A DNA stretch of 64,000 bases, taken from the NCBI GenBank assembly GCA_003342895.1, contig PTFA01000091.1:747982-811981 (forward strand), read 5' to 3'. The notes under the pieces were generated by a model, which made no database searches, was not told where the DNA came from, and saw only the letters and a program-made list of their open reading frames with translations. Each line of letters starts with the position of its first letter. Positions within the stretch are counted from its first letter, which is position 1. Positions 1 to 13,300 of this stretch are shown here, piece by piece. The position numbers and the translations under genes are program-made. Source of the DNA: Casuarius casuarius (lineage: Eukaryota; Chordata; Aves; Casuariiformes; Casuariidae).

Positions 1-215
1 CGGCCGGCGCGGGGCGCGGGCCCGGGGAGGTGCCGGGCGGAGGCGGCTGGCGGAGCCCGCGCGGGGGGACCGGGCTCCGGGATTGTTTCGGCGGGGGAGA
101 AACTTCGCCGTGCGCGGGCTGGCGCCGCGGCGGGTCCCGGTGCGCTCCCCGGAGCTGCGGGCGAGTCCCCGCTTCGCCGAGTTCGTGGGACCGGGATTTT
201 TCGAAGTAACGTTGC
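1..215 (+). promoter_or_regulatory. NSD3: CpG island, probable NSD3 promoter and non-coding exon 1
   Basis: The first ~215 bases are very GC-rich and dense in CpG, then composition falls abruptly to the AT-rich level of the following intron. It lies upstream of the first NSD3 coding exon on the same strand, and mammalian NSD3 has a non-coding first exon in a CpG island, so the promoter/exon 1 reading is an inference from position and composition. No TATA box is evident. The exon 1 donor is undetermined: the GT at about 206 (in gaagtaacg) and GTs inside the GC-rich part are all possible. The island is probably truncated by the window edge. Confidence 0.6.
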
Positions 216-3200
216 ATCGCGCTTTACTGAGCTCTGCTCTCGCTTAACTGTCAGTGTATTTGGTTGGCACGTAGCTTTAGGAGCTTAAATCTCCTGAAGG
301 AAATAGGAGACCTCTAAGAATAACGTAATTCTCTGATATCTGCCAGCCCAAAAGACAATGTAAAATAACCCATAATCATAGCTGAAGGAAAAACTGTAGC
401 TGCTTTGCTGACCGTTTAGGTCTGCCCGTGGCTCTTTGCACAGATGCACAGCGAATGTTTTGGCAGTTACATGCAGCTTTTTTTATGAACTGCTTGATAA
501 GATTTTGCCCCCTCCCCCCCCCTAAAAAAAGTGCACACGTGCGAAGTTAAGATACAGACTAAGAGTAGAGGATGATGATCAAAGGCTGTACACTTTAATA
601 GACGGAGTTGTGCATTTTTCAGTTTTTGATTTTGCCAAAGTTTGAAGTCATACGCTAGATGCATTACAGTTATTATTACCATGGTTTTAATGTGTGAAAA
701 CGTGTCCTGACTCTTACGATATTTGGTGTTACAAGGAACTAAACATTTTGCTCCTCCTTCCTGTTTGAATCCTGAGGCTCTATGAGCAAATGAGTACTCC
801 AAGCTTATTTTCAGGATAGTTCACTTTGTTTGTTTGTTTTTTTAATGCATAGCACTTTCAGTGCTGCTGTTCCAGTTATTTCTTTCCATTTCCCCATGAG
901 AAACTTGTTAAAAGTTGCCTTATCAAAAGCATATGAGAGATGACTGTTTTTTCTGGCATTAAAAAAAAAAAAAACTTTACAAAGGAACATAGGGAAGTAT
1001 TCAGCCTTACTAGATATTTTAAAAGCACTGAAAGAAGCTTGTCGAGAGTCCTCTGCTAGAAGAGGCGCTGTGCTAAGTTCAGCTGAATTCTGTAGAAATC
1101 CACAGGTCATATTTTTATGCTAATAAATCTACATACAGGATTAGAAATGCATTATTATTTTAGTTACCAAGTATATCTTTTGCTTTCTTTGGCAGTTGAG
1201 ATTGCAATAGGATTTTTTTTTTTTTAACTGACCAGTTTTTGCTGTGGCTTACTTTCTTAATTTACTGCAGGACAAGTATTAGGCCATTAAAAAGTAAAAG
1301 ACACTATTAAAAAAATTAATGATATGGTAATTAATTTGGTGTTGTGATTAGCAAGTTAATGTGATTACGCTGGAATCTTACGGAAACTTTTTGCCACACT
1401 GGAATATTTTTTGCATGTTTTCACACTGTGCTGTAGTACAGAGGTAAATAGACCATCACGTTTGACCAATTTTTAATGTAGATCAATTTAAAAACTTGGC
1501 TTCAGTGTATGTAAGTAAAACTACAAGCATGACTTTTTAGGATGTCCAGAACAAAATGGAACAAAGCAGACTGCAAATACTGAATGCAGAAATAAATAAG
1601 AATAACCATTTTGTTTCTATCTATAATCCATATAATTTAAACATCACAGGATGCTGTTATATTTGATAAGATGTCTCTCCAGGTAATCTTTGACATGAAT
1701 CTGTAGAAAAAGCATGGGTATGTTTAATTCTGTTAGAGTTCAGTGTCATCTATGTATGTTGACCTTCAACAAGAAACAAGTTGTAAATTTAAGGTGTTTT
1801 TAGTAGGGAAATCTTAATGTTTTGAAAGGAAGAATGAAAACATAACAAAAATCAACTGCACTGCTTAAAGAACCCCAACAACCTAGTCTGTTCCAGCCGA
1901 GCAGCTGTCTGTAAAACGCGTACAGCAGTGAACACACATGCGAATGGTTCTACATGGATCAGACCTTTGAGATGGCCAGTACCAGCGCAGCGTAGATACA
2001 GTCGTACGTTAGAATGAAGCAGCGCAGAAAAGGAAACAGTGATGCGTACGTATGGTGGCTCTGGTAATTAAGGAGTGTTAGAAGGTGAACAGATCTCTGA
2101 CTGATTTAGTTCTACATGAGCAGGAGCTGGATTGCAGTAGGCTTGTTTATATATCTATAAAGATAGCCTAGAGCCTCTGATTTGAAGACAGTTGATAGAA
2201 AGTCCAGCTCAGACTTAAGGGACAGTGATACCGTTCACTGAACACCTAAGACTTTGACTCTAATTATTGCTTTTTCAACTTTGTCAGTGAGTCAGTAGTA
2301 TGGTTTCCGTTCTCGGAGCAGATACTTTGCATCTGTGTAAAATGCCTCGCATCTAGCACGTCAAGTTCAACAAGTGCTAAATTTACTGCTTTAGGTAGGG
2401 CTACCCACGTTGTTTGTCAACAGTAGTCAGGAGGAAAAGAAAGAAGTCAAAATTCATTCCAAAAACTTTTATGGAAGCTCAGTTTAAAATATCTGTGTAC
2501 TGCGCTATTATTTTATTCAGTGAGTGTTATGCTAGCTCACCTTTGGTGATAGTCACAGATTAATAGTCAGTCATCTGTTTTGATCTAAGCCAGGAGTTCC
2601 TTAGCTGGTAGTGCTGGGTGGAAAGTGCATGGACCCTCTTGGCTCTCAGCTGTTCTTTTTAATCTTCTGAGCTTGTGTTCGGGGGAAGTGCATTGGCTTC
2701 TGGCTACCTCTGTCTAGGTAAACCCAGTTTCTCAGCTTTCTGCATCCACTAGGCTTTGGTGACAGTCCTCCCTCCTCATATTTGGGAGTTCTTACCTTGG
2801 GCTCCTGTTTGGTGCTAAATAGTAGCAGGTGCTTCTGCCTTTAGGAGATTTCACTTAGGCATTGCATAATTACCCTGTCTTTTTTCATTTTTTAAGCTCT
2901 TCCTGATAGAGCAATAATGTACTAGATAGATGCATTTTTTTATATCTTATAGGAAGTTCTGTCATATTGCTGTATTTTGGGCAAACCTACAAAACTCTCT
3001 GCTTGGGGGGAAGAAAAACTTTCATCAATAACAAGGGCATTCTTTAATTGTGTATAGGTAAGGACTTTCACTGGCTATATTGATCAAATATTGCATCTTT
3101 TTGTAGCCCCTGAATAACATGACCATGACAACAGAAGCCTGTAGTTGTCACTAATGCTTAATGCTCTAGCCCTTGACTAGGAGCTCTTCCTATTAGGAGC

Positions 3201-6200
3201 ACGGCTGAGATTGATCAACAGACTTTGTTAAAGCACTCAGTAAATTAGATTGTGAACTTTAAAATTGTGTTTATAGATGGGATTAGAATGGGTGAATGTG
3301 AATAGCCTAATACAATACATTGTAATCAACCAATATGTGCCTGTAACATCCCAGAGAATGAACAATCCTTGGTTTCCCAGTGAAATAGAATAGTTTGGTT
3401 TATATCATAACTTTTAAGGTTTGGACACTCTTGTAAGGAAAGACTGAAAATTTGACAAAGTGGGATAGGGTAATGCTGTTTAGGGCAGAAGCCTTTTGCT
3501 TAGGCTCTTGTACAGTTTTAGTGCCTCTTGAACGGAATTGTTTGGCTTGTGAATTGTATGTATTGTTTCTAATGCTCTTTATGCACAATAATCTGATGGT
3601 GTGGCTAAACTTCAGAGAAATCCTTAAGTAAGGTTTAAGTGAGGTGGGCATATCAGCCTGGTGACAGATCAGAATTTCTGTAACGTAGCCCACAGTGAGA
3701 TGTTAATAAACTGCTGCCAGAGGAATCCACTGGATAGCCAAATGGTGTAACTTGTAAGTCGGAATGGTAAGAGAGAGTTCTTTTTTCTCCCTGACACAGT
3801 TGTTCAGCCACAGGGTCTCAGTCTGTAATACTGGGAGTACTTGAGTTGTATGAGTCCCTTTTTTGACTAGAAGATGGTTGTACAGATTCAAAGCAGTCTC
3901 CTAAAGGTAAATGACCCTTGCTGATTTGAAGACCAGAGGGTTCTTGATAGCTCTGGATCTGATGGTGTTGGCTGGATGAGGATTAGTTGTTCTGGTCGAA
4001 GCAGTAAGTCTTTTTTTCCTCTTACACGATGAGATACTTGCTTATTAAGAGAGCTGTCCTGTATAGTGAAACGAATAGCCTATCTCGATACTTGAAAAAA
4101 GAACCTGCACTAGGAAAAGAAAAGAAAATGCATCTTTTGAACAAATTATCAGCTTTTCTCCTCTTCCTCAGGAGAAAAATGAAAGCACTTAAATGTTAGT
4201 ATTGTCTTATGACATCAGATTTGCATCATCCAGCAGAAACCAAAATTTAAGATAAGTTTCCAGTCTTAGTCAGACTTACGAGTAGGAAAACATGAAGCAC
4301 AGTTGTTCCAATACCATATGACAGTAGCAAAACTGTATTTTTAGCGAAACACAGAATGCTATATAGTTTTTAGTTTTACAGAGTTCAAGTTTCTGCAAGT
4401 TGTTTAGATAGTTTTATAATTCTGGTGTGTCCAAATCAAACTCCGGGTCCTGGGGTGGATCACTTAACAGTTACCTTGCATAACTTGTCAAGTGTTTAGT
4501 TCTACAAAAATGGACAACTTTACTTTCAGAGCATTTGGGTTAAAAAAAAAAAAAAAAGTGACTTCCTTTCTGTTTAAAAAAAAAAAAAAAAGGAAGTCAA
4601 GAGTAATTCTAATACTTCTTGAATTATTTCTGCTCTCACGCTGACCATCTAGCAATGGATGTGCTATGATGACTGAAGCTCTGATGACTGCTTATTTTCT
4701 ATGCAGTGTTTTAAGCTCAAAGGTTTTTGAAGTATTCAGAAAAAAATCACTTTAGATGGAACCTGTTTTTAATAACAAATAAAAACAACCTAGGGTGCAA
4801 TTTCTTACTAGTCTGAAAACTGTCATTTGCTCTTCAGTTTGGCATATATAGAATAATGATTAATTTGTAAATAGTACAAACAGTTCCACTTCCTTTTCCT
4901 AGAATGGGTGGTGGTGATTTTGTTTTGTTTGACCTTGACACACAATACGGCTTGCTACATGTGCATCATCAACAGTAACATTTCTGTGATGGTTTTGTGG
5001 CTGATTTGCAGAGCTGTTGGAGAGCAGAGATGGTGTAGCTGCTATGAGATTTAAAGTCACTGCAATTAGAGAATTTTGCTGTGCAGCATTGTGCTATTAA
5101 GTTGTTTCCCTAAAACACTTAATTACAGTGACAAATGTACCCACAGTTGATTATACTGGCTAGTAAAGATGAATACTAACATCAATATAATCTGAATATG
5201 GAGTTGACAAAATACATAATAAAATTCTGGTCGAGTTGTTCTTGTTGCTATTGTAACTTTAATTTCTTTTTGCAGTCTCTGAGGAGGAAAGTGTTGTTAG
5301 TGTTTTGAAAACTATTAGGTAAGGTATTGAGATGCATTGCATTGGGAGGGTGAGAATTTAATATGGGTAGGGTTACATGTAGATTCTTGTTATGAGAAGT
5401 ATCTGTGGGACGTGTTAATGTCATTTCAAGCCCTGACCAAAAGGGCACAATAACCCTCCTTTTTGCCTACACAGGGACAGAATAAATAATACAGTACTAT
5501 ATTTACTTTGGAAGGGCTAAATTGACCTTGCTTGGAAGCAAATTTGTATTTCTTACCTGAAGTTCAGATCATCGTATATTTTTTTTTCTTATTGAACCTT
5601 GAGGTTTAGGTGAATGTGTCGTGGGGGTTTTTTGTTTGTTTTGGGGGGAGGAGGGAATGGGGGGAGGACAGGGAAGATCCTTCTCTGAGTAAATAGTTGA
5701 ATTCTGGAAGATGTGTAACAGCTCTTTCTCAGCAGTAATGTAATTCTGTGAATAATCTCTCTTTCTGGAGATATGTCATGGTGGGGCTATTTTTCTCCCT
5801 CTGAGAACCATAAAATGTTTAAGCCCTGAATGTTTAATATTAAAATAATGGGAGGATGGGGAGCAAAGTGAGAAGAATAGCCTTTCCAACTTACCTGTTC
5901 CAGAGCCCATGGATGCAAACTGTTCCGCTTTTTCAGTGCAGGAGAGTTGGGGAAACCTGGTCTGAGGCTGCTGAGTTACTAATGTCATACCATCTGAACT
6001 GGTTTTCCCAGCAGCTGAGGTGGAATGACCTACTTGCTTTAATTGTGCCATTGTTTAGAAAAGCCCGTGGCTTAGTCCTTGTGCTGTCTGAAGGGTTGCT
6101 CATCTGTCTCAAGCTTTGGCAAAGGGTGGGAGGGAAGGAGGAGAACAGGCTTGTCTTCTGTTTGAGTGGTCTTTCTGTGTTCTTTCTGGGCTGCTGAGTT

Positions 6201-6665
6201 TGCAGTGACTCGATGGTGTTGAGAGAACCCGGTATCTTCTGTTTGTTTGTTTAAGGATCAAAGTCTGTTGTGTTACTGCTTTGCGTTAGAATAATGCTTC
6301 CTAAAATCAAACTAGAAGGACTATATACAGTGTTTTGAATTTTAGCACCATTATTCTGACACTGTAACAGTTGGGCTCATAATCTTTAAGTGCTTGCAGG
6401 TGCTCATATCGTAGCTTTAAATGTCTTGGAAAAGAAGCAAGTACACATGTTTAGGAAAAAAAAAAGTTTGGCAAAAATGTATAAACAGCATTTTCTAAAG
6501 ATTCAGTGATACCAGTCCTCTCTAAATGCATGACGAAAGGGTGGCTTCTGAAGGGGGGAGAAGGGGATTGGTTTTTAAATCTGTTTTTTCTTAACTATTT
6601 CAGTTTGCTTAATACTTATCATTTGTTTTATGCTCACTGCTTATTTCCCTTCCCCCCATCTTTAG
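216..6665 (+). other. NSD3: NSD3 intron 1 (approximate start)
   Basis: About 6.4 kb of AT-rich sequence between the CpG island and the acceptor at 6664-6665 (pyrimidine-rich tract then tttag). No coding exon was recognised on either strand. It contains A-runs near 962-974, 4542-4557 and 4575-4591, the last two forming part of a small inverted repeat. No recognisable CR1 element was seen. Confidence 0.5.
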
Positions 6666-6709
6666 GCCCTATGAGAAAAAGGGAAAGCTAAGGATGCTGG
6701 AGCAGAACA
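6666..6709 (+). promoter_or_regulatory. NSD3: NSD3 5' leader in exon 2, with two upstream ATGs
   Basis: The 44 nt between the acceptor and the start codon carry an ATG at 6671 (7-codon uORF including its TAA at 6689-6691) and one at 6694 whose frame overlaps the main start and stops with TGA at 6778-6780. The main ATG at 6710 has A at -3 and G at +4, a strong initiation context. Confidence 0.7.
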
Positions 6710-7393
6710 ATGGATTTCTCTTTCTCTTTCATGCAAGGGATCATGGGAAACACAATTCAGCAACCACCTCAACTCATTGACTCAGCCAACATCCGCCAAG
6801 AGGATGCCTTTGATGCCAGCAGTGACATCGCTGAAGATGGTGGACGAACACCATATGAAACTGCCCTACAGCAAGGCTTTCAGTACCCTACGCCCACGAC
6901 GGAGGATCTTCCGCCGATCACTAATGGCTATCCACCAACAATCAATATGTACGAACCTCAAGCCAAATACCAGACGTACAGTCAGTATCCCAATGGTTCA
7001 GCCAATGGTTTTGGTACCGTTAGAAACTTTAGTCCCCCGGAGTATTACCAAATGGAAAACTCTAACGCGAGGCCACATGAAGTTCTGGAAAAACCTTCCC
7101 CTCCACAGCCGCCGCCTCCACCGCCACCTTCAGTTTCACAGACAGTGATTCCAAAGAAGACTGGCTCACCAGAGATCAAATTAAAAATAACCAAAACTAT
7201 CCAGAACGGCAGGGAATTGTTCGAGTCCTCTCTGTGTGGGGACCTTTTAAATGAAGTACAAGCGAGTGAGTATGCTAAGGCGAAACATGAAGGGAGAAAA
7301 GAGAAAAGGAAAAAAAGTAGCAAGCATGACTCTTCCCGATCGGAAGAGCGCAAGTCGCACAAAATTCCAAAATTAGAACCAGAGGAACAAAAT
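6710..7393 (+). CDS. NSD3: NSD3 coding exon 2 (residues 1-228)
   Basis: Starts at the ATG and ends in EPEEQN before donor gtaagt, phase 0. It encodes the disordered N-terminus, a run of ten prolines interrupted by few other residues, the EIKLKITKT segment known in mammals to bind bromodomain-protein ET domains, and a Lys/Arg-rich stretch ([15 protein letters not shown]) that resembles nuclear localisation signals. Reading through the donor would add 28 codons to a stop at 7478-7480. Confidence 0.96.
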
Positions 7394-10300
7394 GTAAGTG
7401 GAATAATCGTTTCAGCCATCTGTATACCTGATATTATTGATGGAGAATTCATCTTCGGCAGTGTTTTTCCTTACTTTTAGTTGTATATGTGCTTAAAATG
7501 TTGTGAGGCTTCATGGACTTGTCAGATACTCCATATTAGATTGCTAGCAACTTTATTTCTAGGACAACACAGTTGGTGAAAAGACTGCGTATCAAAAATA
7601 AATATTAGAAGAGGTTATTTAATGTTTTTTAGTATTATTTAGTATTCTGATGTTCAGAGTTGGGTGTGCTTTGCACAATGTTAAAGATAAAGCTTTTGGC
7701 CAAAAACAGTACGCATTCAAAAGGTTCTAAAATTAACTTTTAAAATAATGCTGGGTTATTGAATGGAATGTCAGGCCACTTGGAGTATTCAGCACTGGAA
7801 TATTCAGCACCACATTTTAAATGTAGTGGAAGCAGTCTGATTTCCCAGAGGCAGCAGCCTTACCCCTCCTCCAAAACAACCCCAAATCCACCGTAGAGAA
7901 TCTTGAATAGTTACTCTCTTTTTTACGCAGTATCTGAGCATGCTTTATTTTTAACTGGTATTGTCTACTGACACACAAATTTTTGATAGATATGCTAAAT
8001 ATTGTGATGATGTACAAAACGTGAGAGCTGTCTATGTAGCATATGTACAAGCCAGTAGAAATCAGCATTCTAATACAGCAAGCAAATTAGAAATACCCAT
8101 TGACTCAGCAACCTCTGAGAAAGTTCAATACTGTTGTCTATTACCATTTCTGTTAAGTTTTGTAATATGGATGTACATATACAGGGTTATGTATGTGCAG
8201 CATTTTAACTTAGACTCCAGGAAGTGGAGAGAGAAATTACTGGTCTTCAGTACTGTCAGCCTTTTTTTTTTTTTTTTTTTTTTCCCCAAAGTCTTATGAG
8301 TCACTTCAGTATTTCTGTTTCCTTTTCTCTTGCTTATTCCTGCCAGCACTGTGATACTGATTTCTGTATTTACCAGTTTGAGAGGAATGGGTAGTAGAGA
8401 GTGGTGGCATGTGTCAGGAATGTGGAACTTACCATATCAGGCCAGAACGGAAAGTGCCCAGCTCAGGCTAGGCTAGTCTGTTATAGTCTGTAGTCAAGTT
8501 TCTGTCAGCTTCCTGTGAAACCCCTTGGTAATTTGCTGCTCTTGGCAGATTTGGGGGAAGAGTCTATCCTGTGTGGATTGGGGCTCTGATCTGGTATAGC
8601 ACTTTCATATTCTTGACTTTTTTTGTTGTTTCATTGGTTGTTTTTGTTTGTTTGTGTGTTTTTAATGGAAGATATGCTGATTTGACTCCCTCCTAGCATG
8701 TTTGTTTGCATGTTCTCTGACTGTTATGCCTGCGTTCCGGTGGGTGTAGGTAAGTGGACCTCTTCTAGAGATCAGCTGAGTGATATATCAATTAGGGCTT
8801 TGACCTTCTGCTATATTTGATCACCATAGTTGACTGCAGTGTAGTTCTGTAACATTTTAATAAATAATGTAGAAGTAGACCATCCAAGAAAAAATACAGG
8901 TTATCCTTGATTGCATTTGTGCGTAGTTTTCTTGATGTTGGAAATGCTCTGTCTGAAGTCGCTTTCGGGTTTACCAAATGATGTGTCCAGCTGGCAGTTG
9001 TTACCAGAAGGCAGTTAGCATAGGAAGGCAAGTTCCCCCAAGTGCAGTCTCCCTCATGCTTGCATTATACCTGCATATAGAGGTAGAAAGACAGATTCAT
9101 TCTCATGTTTGATTCTTGGCGCCTTTGCTGAATGCTTGTGTGGTTCGTATGTTGCTGTACTACCTGCCCGTTTTGTTGCTATAGTCGCTTATCGCACCCC
9201 TCCCCTGCCAGTGTTTCAGTTAAAACAAACCTTAGTGAGTTTGGTTCGTTCAGAGTTCAGCAAAAGAGTTGTTCTTTTATCCAGGCTTCCCAAGTCCCTT
9301 CTGGCCTTTTCTCTAGATGTCAGTCACTCTCACGTCAGGCTGTCAGTTTTGTCTTACTGTTTCGTTGTGCCTCTTAGCAGGGACTCTGATTCTGCTCTCA
9401 TAGCTTCAGCTGCACCTGTCCCTCTGTTTATGACTTTTGATACTCGTGGTTTGCGAGCTCGGTCGTCATGAAGAACACCTCAGGTCTTTTCCAGCATGCG
9501 ATACTTCCCAGTTTGAACTAAAACTTTGCCTCTAAAAATCCAAGGCAGCCTTGGGTTTCCTAGTTATGTTGTTTTCCTCAAGTCACGCGTTCCATGTATC
9601 ATCCGGAATTCACCAAAATCCTTAATATAGTCTTGGTTTTGTCCTCCTTGGAGCTTCTATTTCCCTAAGGGCATTTTTTTGCAATAAAATCCTTCATGGT
9701 CTTTACTGCTTGTTTCAGACAGAACTTCATATCACAGTGCAACTCTTAAGGTGAACAGTGTTTTGTGCTTGTGGTTTTTAACACAAATTATCATACTCCA
9801 GTGTCAGTTTCATTCTCTCACCATTTATTTTTATACTGCATAATGTTAGGTATGTTTCTGTCATCTTTTTGTATTAATGTTATGAGATTTGTATAAAATT
9901 GGCTTAGCAGAAACCCACACAACTTCCATTACAGCTTCAGTTGTTTTATACTTTATTCATCATGGTCATTTGAAAGTAGGATATTCTATAGTTGCTTCCT
10001 TATTCTGCTCCTGTAATCCATAGAACCTCACCGACCATGGGGGACTGCGCTTGAAAGGCTGGTTTGAAATGAAGTTGTTACAAAAACATTGTTGAACTTT
10101 AAGCTCTGTTGAATTTTTTTTTTAAGAATGAGTTATTTTACTAGTTAGTTGTATTCTGTGAGGAGTGGGAAGTTTGCAGTCTCTTGTTTGGGCTTCCTGT
10201 CTAATGAGTTTAGTTGTTCTGGCAGACATGAAGTTTCCACTAACTCATTGTAGTGAAAGAAAGGAAGGAATCATTCCTATGCTTTCTGCTGTACCAAGAA

Positions 10301-13300
10301 GGAATGATTTCTACCCAGCACATATTTGGTTGGACTTAATCACTTCCTATAGGCAACTCTAAATGAAGTACTGACCTGTGCCAAAACTGATTTTAATTGT
10401 CATAGATGGTGTTTAAATGAGTGTCTTCTGGATGTTCAGAGCTGAAGCGTGCAGTAATGATTAACATGGAGTCTTCATTTTAAGTGGACTAGGTATAATT
10501 TAGATTAACAGCATTATTAGTTTCTTTCTGAATGTTTCTAACTCCTCTTTAACTCTTCTCTGAGTCCTTTCGCTAATGACTTTCTGCCATAACAAGAGCA
10601 AATGTCTGGTCTCTGTTTCATTAGATAGTTCACAGCCCAGCTCATGTCTGCTCACCTGCTGTGTCATCACTCTCCCTATCATCTCCACTCCACTGATGAT
10701 TTTGGCTTCTGTTCAGTGTTGATTTTACTTCTGCCAAACTTGTTTCTCTATCCTGTTCTGCAAGCATAGACTGCATGTGCTCCTCAGTGTGGCTCGTAAA
10801 TGCACTGTAGTCTTTTTGGTTTTGTTTTTTTCCCCTTAGATGCTCCAAACATTTGTCAAGTGTATGCAATTCCATATAGATGTTACGATTTTCATATTGT
10901 ATCTTTAAATCAACAAATGATTTTTGTAGTGCTGTTTTTGAAAATAACCAGTATGCAGTGAGACTCTTCATGTTACTGTGGATATCCTTCCTCTATCCTT
11001 CTGTTTCTTCCAAGTTGTATATTAATTTAGCTGGAAAGCTATTTGGGTTTACTGTCCCTGAGTGTATGTTCTTCTGTCACCTATTACAGCAGAACATTGG
11101 TCTATGTAGTTTTGATGGTAATGTAAATAGTGTGGAAGAAAAAAGTATTTTTTTTTTTATTGTGATACTACTGTATTTTGAATTGGTTGTAAGGAGTCGT
11201 CATATGCATGTTTTCTGAGTTCATGATTGGTTTTTTTCTCTGTTAATTATTTTTTTTCTGCCTGGTTTTGTTGGTATACCTTTTTGGTTTTACTGTCCCC
11301 TTATCCTGTTTGTGTTTATTTTCCCTCCTTTCTCTTCATTGTTACCCATTTCCTAGAGACCAAATGAGAGGCTTAGCATGCTATCAGAAAGGCCAAGAGA
11401 AGATACGCTGTCAGAGGAAACACCGGTTAGTATTTATACAATTTAGCACTTTCTGGATTTGTGGTGTCTTGCTATTTTTGTGTTAACTATGATATGGACT
11501 CTTTAAGTTGTCAGATAAGCTAGCTGTCATTCTTTTAAATGCTTTGTAATCATTAGTGTTTCAAAGCATCTTTTGTTGTGCTGTATTTATTGCTTTATTT
11601 TATCCCAAAAGCTACATTTTTAATCAACCTATAAGTAGAAACCTTTTTTTGTTGTTATTGTGTTTTGGTTAATCAGTGATTATTTTACATAAATTCTGAC
11701 TGTATTTAAGTCCTTTTTGTCATGTTTGTAAGAAAAGTATGTCTCAATTAGACTGTCAAACATTGGTGATAACTGAGGGAAAAATAGCAAATCCCTGTGG
11801 ATAATCTGTGCATCTGTAAATGCACTAAGTTGTATTCTGTAGCTGTTAAGCTTGCATTCTTCTTTATAGGTCCAGCAGTTCTTGCCTTCTCTTCCAACAC
11901 AAGTCACCCATGACATCAAGTTTCAGGTTGGCGATCTGGTTTGGTCCAAGGTGGGAACATACCCGTGGTGGCCTTGCATGGTTTCATGTGATCCACAGCT
12001 TGATGTTCATACCAAAATTAATACGAGAGGTAAGGGCGAAGGATCTTTGTCAGAACATATCAGGTGTCCGTAGTTGTTCCTTTATTAAAAATCTCGTATC
12101 CTTGAACTCTTCGTGGGATGGATTCTGCTTGTGTGTATGCTAAACAAGATTTTTACTGTAATGTATGCAACGACATACTTTTTTAATTAGTTCTACAAAT
12201 GAGCCTGTGCATATTAGGGTTGTGAACAGATGCTCCCACTGTTACTCTCTAAAGAGAAGATACTGATGAGTGTGAGTGTTAAGTGTGGGCAAAGTATACT
12301 TATCTTCCCATTTAGACTGTTCTGACTGGAGGCCCCTTTTATTTCCAGACTTCAGCTATGTATGTCCATCCGCAGTTTGGGTTGAGTCATGTGGAAGAGG
12401 AAAGCTTAAGCTAAACCAACAAAGTGATGTTGATAAAGCTGCTTACTAGAATTTTTCAATTTCAGGTGCCCGTGAATACCATGTTCAGTTTTTCAGCAAC
12501 CAGCCAGAGAGGGCATGGGTGCATGAAAAGCGGGTTCGAGAGTACAAAGGACACAAACAGTATGAGCAATTATTGGCTGAGGCTGCTAAGCAAGCCAGCA
12601 ACCACTCTGAGAAACAGAAGGTATGATCAATGCTAATCATGTAGAAAATTATCAACAATGCCTGTGAAAGCGAAACCTATATGGGGCAATTCTGAAACAC
12701 TGGAGTACTTGAGTGCCAGGACTGTAAAAGGTTATCTGCATTTCACCTGCAAAAGTATTATTCACAAAGATAGCTAAAAGTTTCCTTGTGCTCTCATTAC
12801 TTCCATGTGAAGAGGCTGATAGTTGAACTTCCTATGTGTCTGTTTCTCGTGATGGTAGTCATCCTGAGTGTTGGATGTAACTTTATATCTATACTATAAT
12901 ATTAAATAAAAACAATGCCTGTGTAATCATTATCAACACACATGAAAGTTGACACATTCTTTTCCATTGTTTTATTGGAAAGGAAGTGTTAGCTACAGCA
13001 ATTATTTACTGTGTAGGATGAACTACTTAAGTCAGTAATTATGCTAATTAAAATATTGATGAGGAAAAGGATGTTTATGAGGGGAAAATGTGAGATATAA
13101 AAAGTAGAAAAAACGGGTTTCATTCTAACTCTTAAAACAGAATTCTGGGCTTAAATAATGCCTGCTCTTGTGTTTAGTGAAGTTGTAACTCAAGGACAGA
13201 ATCTTTTAATGATGATGGTCATATTATCTGGCTAGAGTGTCTGCTTGAAGTTCAAGATTTCCTGTCCACCTTTCAAAGTTACCCTATAAATGTAGTAAAC

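Noticed and set aside
6710..7480. 256-residue read-through product of exon 2 into intron 2
   Set aside because: The gtaagt donor at 7394 is strong and phase fits exon 3; the added 28 residues have no family counterpart and no polyadenylation signal was noted close by.
9109..9471. 120-codon plus-strand frame in NSD3 intron 2
   Set aside because: Hydrophobic, low-information sequence without a family match, splice support or promoter; a second frame overlaps it. Treated as chance.
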